The notes: generated by a model not told the origin, from the sequence alone. A stretch of 38,061 nucleotides of DNA from a bacterium (GCA_030550015.1 JAUQQG010000072.1:1-38061); one strand, 5' to 3'; counted from the stretch's first letter, positions 1-7,892 are shown. A program made the numbers and translations.

Positions 1-48
1 GAAAAGCAGGATCTACTAAAGGAACCCGAGGAGAAGGAGGCGTTGACC

Positions 49-1791
49 ATGGCGAAGCTCCTGCGCGTGAACATGACGGATCTGAAGGCCACCTACGAGG
101 AGGTCCCCGAAGTTTACCGCTATTGGGGAGGACGGGGCCTTACCTCGATGATTACTTCTCGGGAAGTCCCACCAACCTGCCACCCACTTGGCCCTTCCAA
201 CAAGCTGGTGATTGCTCCTGGGATCGTCAGCGGGACCGCTGCACCGACCTCTGGTCGCACGTCCTTTGGAGGAAAGAGCCCGTTGACAGGAACGATCAAG
301 GAGACCAACGCCGGTGGCCTCTCTTCCCAAAAGATCGCCAGGCTAGGGATCAAGGCCATTGTCATCGAGGGGCAGCCGAAGGATCCCACGAAATACTGGG
401 TGCTCAAGATCACCAAGGATGGGACAGAGTTCCTCCCCGCTGATGACCTCGTGGGAAAGGGGATGTACGAGGTTTGCCAGCGCCTGTGGGAGAAGCATGG
501 GAAAGTCGCGGTCATTGGCATCGGGCCCGCGGGGGAGATGCGCATGACCGCCGCTGGAATCTGCGTCAACGACCAGGAGAACACCGCCGGCCGGTACGCG
601 GGACGCGGCGGGATGGGCGCGGTGATGGGAAGCAAGGGGATCAAGGCCATTGTCATCGACGACACCGGTGGGCCAGGGGTAGAGATCGTCAACAAGGAGC
701 TGTTCGAACGGGGGATCAAGAAGCTCACTGACGCCTCCCTGAAGCACGATGTGACCAAGAAGGGAGGAGCCCTGAATACCTACGGGACGAACGTCCTGGC
801 CAACATCATGAACGAGGCAGGGGGTTACCCCACGCGGAATTTCAGTAGCGGCCGCTTCGAGCTCACGCACAAGATCAGTGGCGAGGCCAAGGTGGAGATC
901 ATCAAACAGCGCAATGGCGAGGGGGCGACAGGACACCCCTGCCATCCTGGGTGCATTATCCAGTGCTCCGACCGCTGGCCAAACCCGGATGGTACGTTCA
1001 AAGTCTCCGTCATGGAGTACGAGTCTGTGTGGGCACTCGGGGCCAACTGCGGCATCGGCGACCTCGACGACATCGCCGACCTCATTTGGCTTTGCAACGA
1101 TATAGGCCTCGACACCATCGAGATGGGCGGGACCCTCGCTGTGGCGATGGAGGGAGGTCTTCTTTCCTTTGGCGACGCCAAAGAAGCAAAGAGGCTTCTG
1201 GACGAGGAAATCCGGAAGGGCACGCCTCTTGGGCGTATCTTGGGCAATGGAGCGGTGTTCACCGGACGCGCATTTGGGGTAACGCGGGTACCCGCGGTCA
1301 AGGGCCAGAACATGCCGGCCTACGAGCCTCGCGCTGTGAAGGGCATCGGGGTGACGTATGCCACGTCCACAATGGGGGCCGACCATACCGCCGGGTATAC
1401 CATCGCTCCCGAGATCCTTGGCGTCGGCGGGAAGGCGGATCCCTTCGCCGTTCAAAAAGCCGAGCTCTCCAGGAACTTCCAAGCCTCCACGGCGTTCATC
1501 GACTCCACAGGTTACTGCCTGTTTGATGCCTTCGCCGTCCTCGACATCCCAGAGGGACTGGAGGGGATGGTGGAGAGTTGCGCCGGCGTCCTCGGGACCA
1601 ACTGGACAGTGAACGATATCCTCCCGCTCGGACTCCAGATCCTCAAGGCCGAGCGACAGTTCAACGAGGCAGCGGGGTTCACCAAAGCCCATGACCGGCT
1701 GCCTGAGTTCATGACCCGCGAGCCGTTGCCTCCGCACAATACCGTCTTCGACGTCCCTGAGGAGGTGCTCGACGAGGTCTATAATTTCTGA
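49..1791 (+). CDS. aor: Tungsten-type aldehyde:ferredoxin oxidoreductase (AOR family)
   Basis: The product (580 aa) should oxidise aldehydes to carboxylic acids with ferredoxin, using a bis-pterin tungsten (or molybdenum) cofactor and one [4Fe-4S] cluster in the cytoplasm. The N-terminal pterin-binding AOR domain is clear: GRTSFGGKSPLTG near residue 70 and GRYAGRGGMGAVMGSKG near residue 185. Candidate cluster ligands are Cys298, Cys302 and Cys306 (CHPGCIIQC) plus Cys490 (GYC). The first spacing is C-x3-C rather than the C-x2-C of Pyrococcus AOR. The helical motif DIGLDTIEMGG is also present. I chose ATG 49 because AGAAGGAGG ends 8 bases upstream; an in-frame TTG at 43 lies too close to it. 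Length fits the family (about 580-620 aa). The three MoaD-like genes downstream, plus tup and moe genes, support tungsten use. The substrate cannot be read from the sequence. Confidence 0.93.
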   Translation: MAKLLRVNMTDLKATYEEVPEVYRYWGGRGLTSMITSREVPPTCHPLGPSNKLVIAPGIVSGTAAPTSGRTSFGGKSPLTGTIKETNAGGLSSQKIARLGIKAIVIEGQPKDPTKYWVLKITKDGTEFLPADDLVGKGMYEVCQRLWEKHGKVAVIGIGPAGEMRMTAAGICVNDQENTAGRYAGRGGMGAVMGSKGIKAIVIDDTGGPGVEIVNKELFERGIKKLTDASLKHDVTKKGGALNTYGTNVLANIMNEAGGYPTRNFSSGRFELTHKISGEAKVEIIKQRNGEGATGHPCHPGCIIQCSDRWPNPDGTFKVSVMEYESVWALGANCGIGDLDDIADLIWLCNDIGLDTIEMGGTLAVAMEGGLLSFGDAKEAKRLLDEEIRKGTPLGRILGNGAVFTGRAFGVTRVPAVKGQNMPAYEPRAVKGIGVTYATSTMGADHTAGYTIAPEILGVGGKADPFAVQKAELSRNFQASTAFIDSTGYCLFDAFAVLDIPEGLEGMVESCAGVLGTNWTVNDILPLGLQILKAERQFNEAAGFTKAHDRLPEFMTREPLPPHNTVFDVPEEVLDEVYNF

Positions 1792-1820
1792 GGGAACTCG
1801 TGGGGGAAAAGCCAGGGCAG

Positions 1821-1850
1821 AGTAGGGGCACGGCATCCCGTGCCCCTACT
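1821..1850. repeat. Perfect palindrome (REP-like hairpin) between aor and the first MoaD-like gene
   Basis: Two 13-base arms (AGTAGGGGCACGG and its exact complement) flank a CATC loop. No T-run follows, so it is not a typical intrinsic terminator. A related palindrome lies at 33373-33407. It ends 11 bases before the downstream start codon and could affect mRNA stability or translation of that gene. Confidence 0.8.
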
Positions 1851-1861
1851 CGGGTGATGCG

Positions 1862-2122
1862 ATGATCGAAGTGAGGTTATATGGGCGATTGCGGAGATTT
1901 GCGGAAAACCCTGCGGTCACCGCAGAGTCTATCGCCTGGGTTCCTGTGGAAGGGGAGACCAGGGTAGAGGAGGTACTGCGGCGCCTCGGGATCGATCCAG
2001 AGCAGGAAGTGAGTAATATCTTCATCAACGGGCGCTACTTCTACGACGCTCGGGAGCGGACGGTCCGAAGCGGCGATCGAATCGGTGTCTTCCCCAAGGA
2101 TATGGCAATGCTCTACTGCTGA
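1862..2122 (+). CDS. ThiS/MoaD-like ubiquitin-fold protein without a Gly-Gly tail (copy 1)
   Basis: This 86-aa protein has the beta-grasp pattern of MoaD/ThiS: MIEVRLYGRLRRFAE, then the helix VEEVLRRLGI, a central FINGRY strand, and GDRIGVFPKDMAMLYC at the C-terminus. Sulfur carriers of this family normally end in Gly-Gly, which MoaB/MoeB/ThiF-type enzymes adenylate. This copy ends in Leu-Tyr-Cys instead, so it probably cannot be thiocarboxylated in the standard way. It follows aor by 70 bases that hold a palindrome, and its own Shine-Dalgarno sequence is weak. It is closely similar to the next gene, including the shared GDR-I/L-G-V/I-FPK-x-M-x-x-LY ending. A role as an AOR-associated subunit or assembly factor is an inference from context only. 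Confidence 0.75.
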   Translation: MIEVRLYGRLRRFAENPAVTAESIAWVPVEGETRVEEVLRRLGIDPEQEVSNIFINGRYFYDARERTVRSGDRIGVFPKDMAMLYC

Positions 2123-2270
2123 AGGGAATCGTGACCTCAGTAAACTCTTTTTGATAAGATTTCCCTGGGATCGTGTTTTCCCATCCCTCAAAATGCTCCG
2201 CGTCCTGTTAGGTCCCTCCTCGGGAGGGGGCCCAGCAAAGAGGGAAAAGAGCTTTGCCGGGGGAGTAGAT

Positions 2271-2546
2271 ATGGTGGAAGTCCATCTCTACGGCAGGTTC
2301 AAAAAGCTTCTTGGAAATCTCTCGGCAATGGAGGAGGCCATCACCTTCCTCCCCGTGGAGGAAGGAGACACGATCGCCGATGTCCTGCGCCGGCTCGGGA
2401 TCGAACGAGAGGATGTGAGCCATCTCTTCCTCAATGCTGAATACTCTGGGCTGCGCCGCAAGATAAAACCCGGGGACAGGCTCGGTATTTTCCCCAAAGA
2501 GATGGGCTTGCTGTATCGGCAGTATTTTCCAAAGATCGAGGAGTGA
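2271..2546 (+). CDS. ThiS/MoaD-like ubiquitin-fold protein without a Gly-Gly tail (copy 2)
   Basis: This 91-aa protein is a paralogue of the preceding one: MVEVHLYGRFKKLLG, the helix IADVLRRLGI, a FLNAEY strand, and GDRLGIFPKEMGLLYRQYF near the C-terminus. It also lacks a terminal Gly-Gly and carries an extra basic/aromatic tail ending in KIEE. I chose ATG 2271 because GGGGGAG stands just upstream and the start aligns with copy 1; the frame is open further upstream but that part shows no family resemblance. The 148 bases before it hold a small CCCTCC/GGAGGG hairpin without a T-run. The function is unknown. Conservation of the odd ending in both copies argues that it is functional rather than decayed. 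Confidence 0.74.
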   Translation: MVEVHLYGRFKKLLGNLSAMEEAITFLPVEEGDTIADVLRRLGIEREDVSHLFLNAEYSGLRRKIKPGDRLGIFPKEMGLLYRQYFPKIEE

Positions 2547-2552
2547 ACCAAC

Positions 2553-2810
2553 GTGATCACCGTTCAAGTGAAACTCTTCGCGACCCTGCGGGAACACCAT
2601 CCTCAAGCAAAGGCTGGCAAGCCAATTGTGCTGGAGGTAGAAGAGGGGACGACGGTGGGCCAGCTCGTCGCACGCCTCGGTATCCCCAGGGAGGCGGTGA
2701 GGGTGGCTTTCCGCAACGGAGTCGTGGCCGAGGATACCACGCCGCTCAGCGACGGGGATGAGGTAGGGTTCTTTCCGCCCATTGCAGGAGGCACCATCCT
2801 TGCCCTGTAG
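2553..2810 (+). CDS. MoaD/ThiS-family sulfur carrier with residues after the Gly-Gly
   Basis: This 85-aa protein is the most MoaD-like of the three: ITVQVKLFATLREH, LEVEEGTTVGQLVARLGI, VAFRNGVVAEDTTPLSDGDEV and FFPPIAGG. In molybdopterin synthase the small subunit ends exactly at that Gly-Gly, whose C-terminal thiocarboxylate donates sulfur to the pterin. Here five residues (TILAL) follow, so the active form would need trimming, or the protein acts differently. GTG 2553 begins 6 bases after the preceding stop, so the three genes are probably co-transcribed with aor. No moaE, moaA or moaC lies in the window. Confidence 0.82.
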   Translation: MITVQVKLFATLREHHPQAKAGKPIVLEVEEGTTVGQLVARLGIPREAVRVAFRNGVVAEDTTPLSDGDEVGFFPPIAGGTILAL

Positions 2811-2816
2811 GGGAAA

Positions 2817-2850
2817 GCGTCGCGTCTCTCCCGGCGTCGCGTCTCTCCCG
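2817..2850. repeat. 17-bp perfect tandem duplication, intergenic
   Basis: Two adjacent identical copies of GCGTCGCGTCTCTCCCG lie between the convergent MoaD and tupB genes. This is one of six similar two-copy duplications in the window. Confidence 0.9.
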
Positions 2851-2924
2851 TGGGTAGGCCCCGCGCCTCCCTCACAGGCACTAAGAAGTGATGCTCGTAG
2901 ATGTTGGTGTGATGGTCAGCGAGG

Positions 2925-3563
2925 TCACGTGGTGCTGTGAATTCCCGGCTGCAGGAGCTGTAGGGTCAGGTTGACCACAAAGGAGAGCCCCAGAAGCAAG
3001 ACTCCAAGCGTAATCGCCAGCTCAAAATTCCCCTTGCGCGTTTCCAGGACAATGGCCGTAGTCATGACCCTCGTGTACCCCTCGATGTCCCCTCCTACCA
3101 TGAGGACCGCTCCAACCTCCGAGATCGCCCTCCCAAACCCCGCCACGATGGAGACGATGACCCCGAACTGTGCTTCCCGAATCAGGATAAAGCCTACTTG
3201 GCGCCAACTCGCACCGTCCATGAGCGCAGCTTCACGAATCGCTCTGTCCACGGCGCTTACAGCTGTCATCGTTACCCCGGCCACCAGGGGGATTGCCAGG
3301 AGCATCTCCGCCATGACCATCGCAGTGGGCGTGAACAGCAGGTGAAGCCAACCAAGCGGGCCTCTGCGGGAGAGAAGGAGGTAGACCAAAAGCCCGACCA
3401 CGACCGGGGGGAGGCCCATGCCCGTATAAAGGACGGTAAGCACGAGGCGCTTGGCAGGGAACTCCCTCATCCCCAGGAAGGTCCCAAGGGGGATACCGAA
3501 TGCCGAGGCAAGGAGCACGGCCGAGAGAGATACCTGGAGGGTCCGGATGACGATCTCACTCAT
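2925..3563 (-). CDS. tupB: Tungstate ABC transporter permease
   Basis: This 212-aa integral membrane protein of the binding-protein-dependent transport family should form the tungstate channel with an ATPase partner. About five hydrophobic segments are visible, starting with VSLSAVLLASAFGIPLGTFL. The cytoplasmic coupling loop EAALMDGASWRQVGFILIREA sits mid-protein and is followed by GFGRAISEVGAVLMVGGDI, typical of TupB/ModB permeases. I chose ATG 3563, which gives a 4-base ATGA overlap with the tupA stop and an AAGGA about 11 bases upstream; a GTG at 3572 has almost no space after that site. It is translationally coupled to tupA. No ATP-binding subunit gene is adjacent. Confidence 0.88.
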   Translation of the reverse strand: MSEIVIRTLQVSLSAVLLASAFGIPLGTFLGMREFPAKRLVLTVLYTGMGLPPVVVGLLVYLLLSRRGPLGWLHLLFTPTAMVMAEMLLAIPLVAGVTMTAVSAVDRAIREAALMDGASWRQVGFILIREAQFGVIVSIVAGFGRAISEVGAVLMVGGDIEGYTRVMTTAIVLETRKGNFELAITLGVLLLGLSFVVNLTLQLLQPGIHSTT

Positions 3564-4438
3564 CGGATGCACCGTCCTTGTAATGGTGTGTAGAGGGGAC
3601 GGGTGAACCGGTCCAGCCCGTAAGAAAGGATCTTTTGTTGGACAGCGGGGGAGAGGAGGTAGGCGATCAGCGCACGGGCATCTTCGAAGTTGACGTGTGG
3701 GAACTTTTTTGGGTTCACGGCGATCGCTGCATACTGATTCAGGAGGAGCGGATCAGCTCGGTTCTCTCGGGGATAGAGCAAGGCGAGATGAAGCCGTGGC
3801 TCAAGTGCAAGGTAGGTACTCAGGTCCGTCAAGGTGTAAGCTTGCTTCTCACTAGCCATCATGAGGGTAGGGCCCATTCCCGCTCCAGAGACAAGGTACC
3901 ACTCCTCTCCTTTGGGGTTGAGACCGGCCTTTTTCCAGATCTCCCACTCTTTGACCTCAGTCCCCGAGCCATCGCCCCGGGAGACAAAAAGGGTGTGGCT
4001 CCGCGCGATCCTGGTAAATGCGCTGGTCACGTCTGGGGCGGTCCCGATTCCTGTCCCGATTCCTGCGGGGTCGGTAGTCGGCCCAACGACAGCGAAGGTG
4101 TTGTAGGCGACACATGTGCGGAGGACCCCGTAGCCGCTGCGCACGAACTCCTGCTCAAGGCCAGGGGCATGGACCAGGAGGGCGTCTGCATCGCCCCTTC
4201 GGGCAATCGCCAGGGCCTGGCCTGTGCCGACTGCGAGAACATCCACCCGGAGATGCCGCTCCCGTTCGAAAGGGGGAAGGAGCACCCCTAGCAGACCTGA
4301 ATCCGCCACACTCGTCGTAGTCGCCAGGACCAAACGCCGAGGAGGATTCTTTGCGCTCACGAAAAAAGCTATCCATGCAACACCAAGAACGAGGATTGCG
4401 AAGGAGGCGGCGACCAGAGAGGAGCGTGGCCTCTTCAT
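3560..4438 (-). CDS. tupA: Tungstate-binding protein of an ABC transporter
   Basis: This 292-aa extracytoplasmic binding protein should capture tungstate for TupB. The N-terminus has a basic stretch and a hydrophobic anchor/signal segment (LVAASFAILVLGVAWIAFFV) with no lipobox Cys, so it may stay membrane-anchored or be cleaved by a signal peptidase. The mature part begins with the TupA hallmark ATTTSVADSGLL, followed by VGTGQAL, DALLVHAP and SRGDGSGTEVKE, all typical of the family. A 12-bp in-frame tandem duplication adds a repeated Gly-Ile-Gly-Thr in a loop after DPA. Its start faces the moeA gene 57 bases away on the other strand. Tungstate is preferred over molybdate by the TTTS/DSGLL motif and the nearby AOR, but affinity is not provable here. 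Confidence 0.9.
   Translation of the reverse strand: MKRPRSSLVAASFAILVLGVAWIAFFVSAKNPPRRLVLATTTSVADSGLLGVLLPPFERERHLRVDVLAVGTGQALAIARRGDADALLVHAPGLEQEFVRSGYGVLRTCVAYNTFAVVGPTTDPAGIGTGIGTAPDVTSAFTRIARSHTLFVSRGDGSGTEVKEWEIWKKAGLNPKGEEWYLVSGAGMGPTLMMASEKQAYTLTDLSTYLALEPRLHLALLYPRENRADPLLLNQYAAIAVNPKKFPHVNFEDARALIAYLLSPAVQQKILSYGLDRFTRPLYTPLQGRCIR
4041..4064. repeat. 12-bp in-frame tandem duplication inside tupA
   Basis: GTCCCGATTCCT occurs twice in a row on the plus strand. It encodes Gly-Ile-Gly-Thr twice in TupA and keeps the frame. Confidence 0.88.
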
Positions 4439-4495
4439 GATCCTCTATCCTTTCCTCTCTTGGCGTCCCGGGGCACGTGGGAAGGGGTGCAAGCG

Positions 4496-5734
4496 GTGAA
4501 AGAATCCTTCTTCTTTGAGATCCTCACTCCCCAGGAAGCGAAGGCAAGGTTCTTTTCTTGTTGGAAAGAGAAGCCTCGCCCTCACGAGTTCCTTCCCTTG
4601 GAAGCCGCCCTAGGCAGGGTCGTGGCCATGGATATCACTGTCAGGTGCGACCTTCCGGCCTTCTTCAAGTCAACAGTAGATGGATACGCTGTACGCGCCG
4701 CAGATACCTTCGGCGCGAGTGAGGGGCTGCCAGCTTATCTCAGCGTGGTGGGCGAGGTCCTCATCGGGCACCCCCCGGCGTTTAAGGTAGGTCCGGGGGA
4801 AGCGGCCTGGATCCCCACAGGTGGGATGCTTCCGGAGGGGGCCGACGCGGTGGTGATGGTGGAACACACTGAGCCCCTCGACGAGCGAACCATTGAAGTG
4901 AAGAAGCCTATCGGGCCTGGGGAGAATGTCATCCGCCCGGGGGAGGATTTTCCAGAAGGCGCCGTTGCCATTGAGAAGGGACGAAAGCTCACACCCCAGG
5001 ATATCGGGTTGCTCGCGGCCCTGGGCGTCACAGAGGTCCCCGTGGTGATCCCCCCGAAGGTGGCCATCCTCTCCACGGGGGACGAGGTCGTTCCTCCGCA
5101 CGTGGATCCCGGGCCTGCACAGGTACGCGACATCAATAGCTACACCCTAGGGGCGATGGTGAGGGAGGAAGGGGGGATTCCTGTCCCTTATGGGATCGTT
5201 CCTGATCTTTACGATCCCCTCCTGGATGCCTTGCGTCAGGCGGTCGAGGAGTGCGACCTGATCCTTGTCTCCGGAGGGAGCTCTGTGGGTCCAAGGGACC
5301 TTGTCGCCCAGGCGATCCATGCTCTCGGTGAGCCTGGTGTCGTGGTCCACGGGGTCTCCATGAAACCAGGGAAGCCCACGCTCCTGGCCATTGCTGACGG
5401 GGTCCCGGTGGTGGGCCTACCTGGCCATCCCACGACCGTCATGATCGTCTTCCATGTCTTTGTGAGGGAGATCCTCTGGAAACTCCTGGGCCTGCGGTCG
5501 AGACCACGGCTTCCTGTCGTTGCGAAGATGGGCAGGAGGATCGCCTCCGCGCCTGGGCGCGAGGACTACCTCCGCGTGATGCTGGAGGAAAGAGGTGGGG
5601 AGCTGTGGGCCATTCCCCTTCTGGGGAAGTCTGGTCTCATCTCCACGATGGTAAAGGCAGATGGCTTGGTGAGGGTTCCCCTGGAGCGCGAGGGGCTGGA
5701 AGTGGGGGAACCTGTAGAGGTATGGATTTGGTGA
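4496..5734 (+). CDS. moeA: Molybdopterin/tungstopterin molybdotransferase MoeA
   Basis: This 412-aa MoeA should insert molybdate or tungstate into adenylylated molybdopterin. Visible family motifs, in order, are ALGRVVAMDI, STVDGYAVRAADT, WIPTGGMLPEGADAVVMVEH, RPGEDF, the nucleotide-binding-fold segment LVSGGSSVGPRDLV, and PGKPTLLAI followed by VVGLPGHPTTVMI. The C-terminal beta domain ends GEPVEVWIW. I chose GTG 4496 because GAAGGGG lies 8 bases upstream and the start fits the family; a TTG at 4460 would add 12 unrelated residues. A second moeA follows after 15 bases. Organisms that use tungsten often hold two MoeA types, one per metal, which is a plausible reading here. The 57-base gap to tupA is too short for a molybdenum-cofactor riboswitch. 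Confidence 0.93.
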   Translation: MKESFFFEILTPQEAKARFFSCWKEKPRPHEFLPLEAALGRVVAMDITVRCDLPAFFKSTVDGYAVRAADTFGASEGLPAYLSVVGEVLIGHPPAFKVGPGEAAWIPTGGMLPEGADAVVMVEHTEPLDERTIEVKKPIGPGENVIRPGEDFPEGAVAIEKGRKLTPQDIGLLAALGVTEVPVVIPPKVAILSTGDEVVPPHVDPGPAQVRDINSYTLGAMVREEGGIPVPYGIVPDLYDPLLDALRQAVEECDLILVSGGSSVGPRDLVAQAIHALGEPGVVVHGVSMKPGKPTLLAIADGVPVVGLPGHPTTVMIVFHVFVREILWKLLGLRSRPRLPVVAKMGRRIASAPGREDYLRVMLEERGGELWAIPLLGKSGLISTMVKADGLVRVPLEREGLEVGEPVEVWIW

Positions 5735-5749
5735 AGGTGGGAAGGAACG

Positions 5750-7666
5750 ATGCGTGGACGAAAGATCTACTTGACCGATGTACCCCTGGAAGAGGCTCTT
5801 CGGCGTTGGCTAGGGATCCTTAGGGACCGCGGGATCCTGCGTCCTCTGGAGGGGGAGCGAGTCATTGTGGAAGAAGCCTTGGGGCGAGTCACAGCGGAGC
5901 CAGTAGTTGCCCTTCGTTCCTCCCCTCATTACCATGCATCGGGTGTGGATGGGATTGCCGTAAGGGCAAAAGAGACGTTCGGGGCATCCGAGACCTCCCC
6001 TGTGCGGCTCCGGCGGGACCAGTTCGTCCTCCTGGATACGGGGGATCCTCTCCCCCCGGGGTACGATGCGGTGATCATGATCGAGGATGTGTACGAGCTT
6101 CCTTCTGGGGAAGTGGAGATCATTGCGCCCGCCATCCCATGGCAGCACGTGCGCCCAGTTGGGGAAGACATTGTGGCCACAGAGCTCCTCCTTCCAACCA
6201 ATCACCGCATCCGTCCCGTGGACATTGGGGCGATGTTGGCCAGTGGGGTGACAGAGGTCTCAGTGAGGCGAAAACCACAAGTTTTCCTGATTCCCACCGG
6301 CGATGAACTTGTGGAACCCGGCCAAGCCCTCCAAATGGGATCGGTTGTGGAGTTCAACACGCGTGTTCTTAGCGCCATGGTGGAGGAGTGGGGGGGACAA
6401 CCCTTCCGGCATCCTCCAGTACCAGATGACCTGGACGCCCTTCTCGAAGCGATCCACAAGGGAAGAGACCATGATGTGATCGTGGTGAACGCGGGTTCCT
6501 CTGCAGGGGGGAAGGACCTGACTGCTACCGCCATTGAGACGCTGGGGGAGATCATCCTCCATGGAGTGAGCATCAGACCGGGAAAGCCCACAATCCTGGG
6601 GATACTCGAAACTAAACCTGTGGTGGGGATCCCGGGCTATCCGGTAACAGCGATCCTTACTTTCGATCTTTTCGTAAAACCCCTTGTCTATGGTTTCCTG
6701 GGCCTTCCAGTCCCCCGAAGAGAAATGGCGAAGGCGGTGCTCACCAGGAGAGTTACCTCCAGCATGGGGGTCGATGAGTTCGTCCGTGTGAAGCTCGGAC
6801 GGGTAGGAGAGCGCCTCGTCGCCACACCTCTAGGGAGGGGAGCAAGCCTCATTTCCACCATGGTGAGGGCCGATGGACTCCTGGTCATCCCCAGATCCAG
6901 CGAAGGGATTGAAGCAGGGAGTGAGGTGGAAGTCGAACTTCTGAGACCAGAAGAGGAGGTCACCAACACCCTCGTGGTCGTCGGAAGTCACGATGTGGCT
7001 CTGGATGTGCTCGCAGATTTCCTCCGCAAGCGCTATCCCGGGGTGAGTCTCTCCTCCGCTCACGTCGGAAGTCTCGGCGGGTTGATGGCGATTCGCCGGG
7101 GGGAGGCTCACATGTCCGGGATCCACCTTCTCGACGAAGAGACAGGAGAGTACAACGTTCCTTACGTACGTCGCTTCCTCGCAGATGAAGACGTCGTCCT
7201 TGTCACCCTCGCCCACAGGGACCAGGGCCTGATGGTACGCCCTGGGAATCCTAAGGGAATCCGGGGGATCGAGGACCTGACCAGGGAGGATGTGACCTTT
7301 GTGAACCGCCAGAGAGGAGCTGGGACAAGGATCCTTCTGGATTTCCACCTCAAACAATTGGGGATCGACCCAACCCGGATCCGCGGGTACGAACGGGAGG
7401 AGTACACCCATATGTCTGTAGCCGTGGCGGTTGCGAGTGGAGCGGCAGACGCAGGGTTAGGAATCTACGCTGCTGCCAGAGCATTGGGTCTCGACTTCAT
7501 CCCAGTGGCGAAGGAACGCTACGACCTGGTGATCCCCAGGGAGTACCTGAAAACCCCGTTGGTCCGGCAGGCCCTGGAAGTTCTCTCCTCTCCGGAGTTC
7601 CGGGCTGAGGTGGAGAAACTCGGAGGTTACGATACCACGGAGACGGGCCAGATGGTCCCTCTGTAA
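5750..7666 (+). CDS. moeA: MoeA fused to a C-terminal periplasmic-binding-protein-like domain
   Basis: This 638-aa fusion has a MoeA module at about residues 1-400 (ALGRVTAEPV, SGVDGIAVRAKET, LDTGDPLPPGYDAVIMIED, VNAGSSAGGKDLTATAI, SIRPGKPTILGI, VVGIPGYPVTAIL). A PBP-like domain of the COG1910 type follows at about 405-638, marked by SLGGLMAIRRGEAHMSGIHL, then LDEETGEYNVP, VNRQRGAGTRILLD and GAADAGLGIYAAA. The same domain is found in some molybdate-responsive regulators and is thought to bind oxyanions. The fusion might feed or sense the metal during insertion; that is inference. ATG 5750 follows GAAGGAA. It is likely co-transcribed with the preceding moeA. Confidence 0.92.
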   Translation: MRGRKIYLTDVPLEEALRRWLGILRDRGILRPLEGERVIVEEALGRVTAEPVVALRSSPHYHASGVDGIAVRAKETFGASETSPVRLRRDQFVLLDTGDPLPPGYDAVIMIEDVYELPSGEVEIIAPAIPWQHVRPVGEDIVATELLLPTNHRIRPVDIGAMLASGVTEVSVRRKPQVFLIPTGDELVEPGQALQMGSVVEFNTRVLSAMVEEWGGQPFRHPPVPDDLDALLEAIHKGRDHDVIVVNAGSSAGGKDLTATAIETLGEIILHGVSIRPGKPTILGILETKPVVGIPGYPVTAILTFDLFVKPLVYGFLGLPVPRREMAKAVLTRRVTSSMGVDEFVRVKLGRVGERLVATPLGRGASLISTMVRADGLLVIPRSSEGIEAGSEVEVELLRPEEEVTNTLVVVGSHDVALDVLADFLRKRYPGVSLSSAHVGSLGGLMAIRRGEAHMSGIHLLDEETGEYNVPYVRRFLADEDVVLVTLAHRDQGLMVRPGNPKGIRGIEDLTREDVTFVNRQRGAGTRILLDFHLKQLGIDPTRIRGYEREEYTHMSVAVAVASGAADAGLGIYAAARALGLDFIPVAKERYDLVIPREYLKTPLVRQALEVLSSPEFRAEVEKLGGYDTTETGQMVPL

Positions 7667-7730
7667 GGACCATTGCAAATCTGGTCAGGAGATTTTGATA
7701 GAGAATCTAACAAAAAGGCGCGTCCTTGCA

Positions 7731-7794
7731 CTTAGCCTGGTCATCCTCCCTTAAGGCTGGTACTTAGCCTGGTCATCCTCCCTTAAGGCTGGTA
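7731..7794. repeat. 32-bp perfect tandem duplication upstream of mogA
   Basis: Positions 7731-7762 and 7763-7794 are identical and begin CTTAGCCTGG. Each copy contains TGGTCA and the palindrome CCTTAAGG. The second copy supplies the -35 region of the predicted mogA promoter. Confidence 0.92.
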
Positions 7795-7798
7795 CAAT
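7770..7798 (+). promoter_or_regulatory. Predicted sigma-70 promoter for mogA
   Basis: TGGTCA (7770-7775) and TACAAT (7793-7798) are separated by 17 bases. The -35 lies in the second copy of the 32-bp duplication. The first copy holds the same -35, but its -10 position reads TACTTA. Sequence inference only. Confidence 0.5.
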
Positions 7799-7892
7799 CG
7801 ACTCGGCGGGAAGTCAAGGAAGATCTTCATCTGAGCCACAGAGTTTCCAGGGGGAGGGGATTGCTCTGGTAGGGGAGAGGTCCCAGAAGCAT

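Noticed and set aside
343-1836. Long reverse-strand open frame opposite aor
   Set aside because: It has no recognisable domain and lies wholly over a strongly supported gene; GC-rich codon use leaves the antisense frames open.
1821-1850. Intrinsic terminator after aor
   Set aside because: The hairpin is strong but no T-run follows, and a similar element occurs elsewhere; a REP-like repeat is a better reading.
4439-4495. Molybdenum/tungsten cofactor riboswitch before moeA
   Set aside because: The 57-base gap is too short and shows no such structure.
7731-7794. CRISPR array
   Set aside because: There are only two adjacent copies without spacers and no cas genes.
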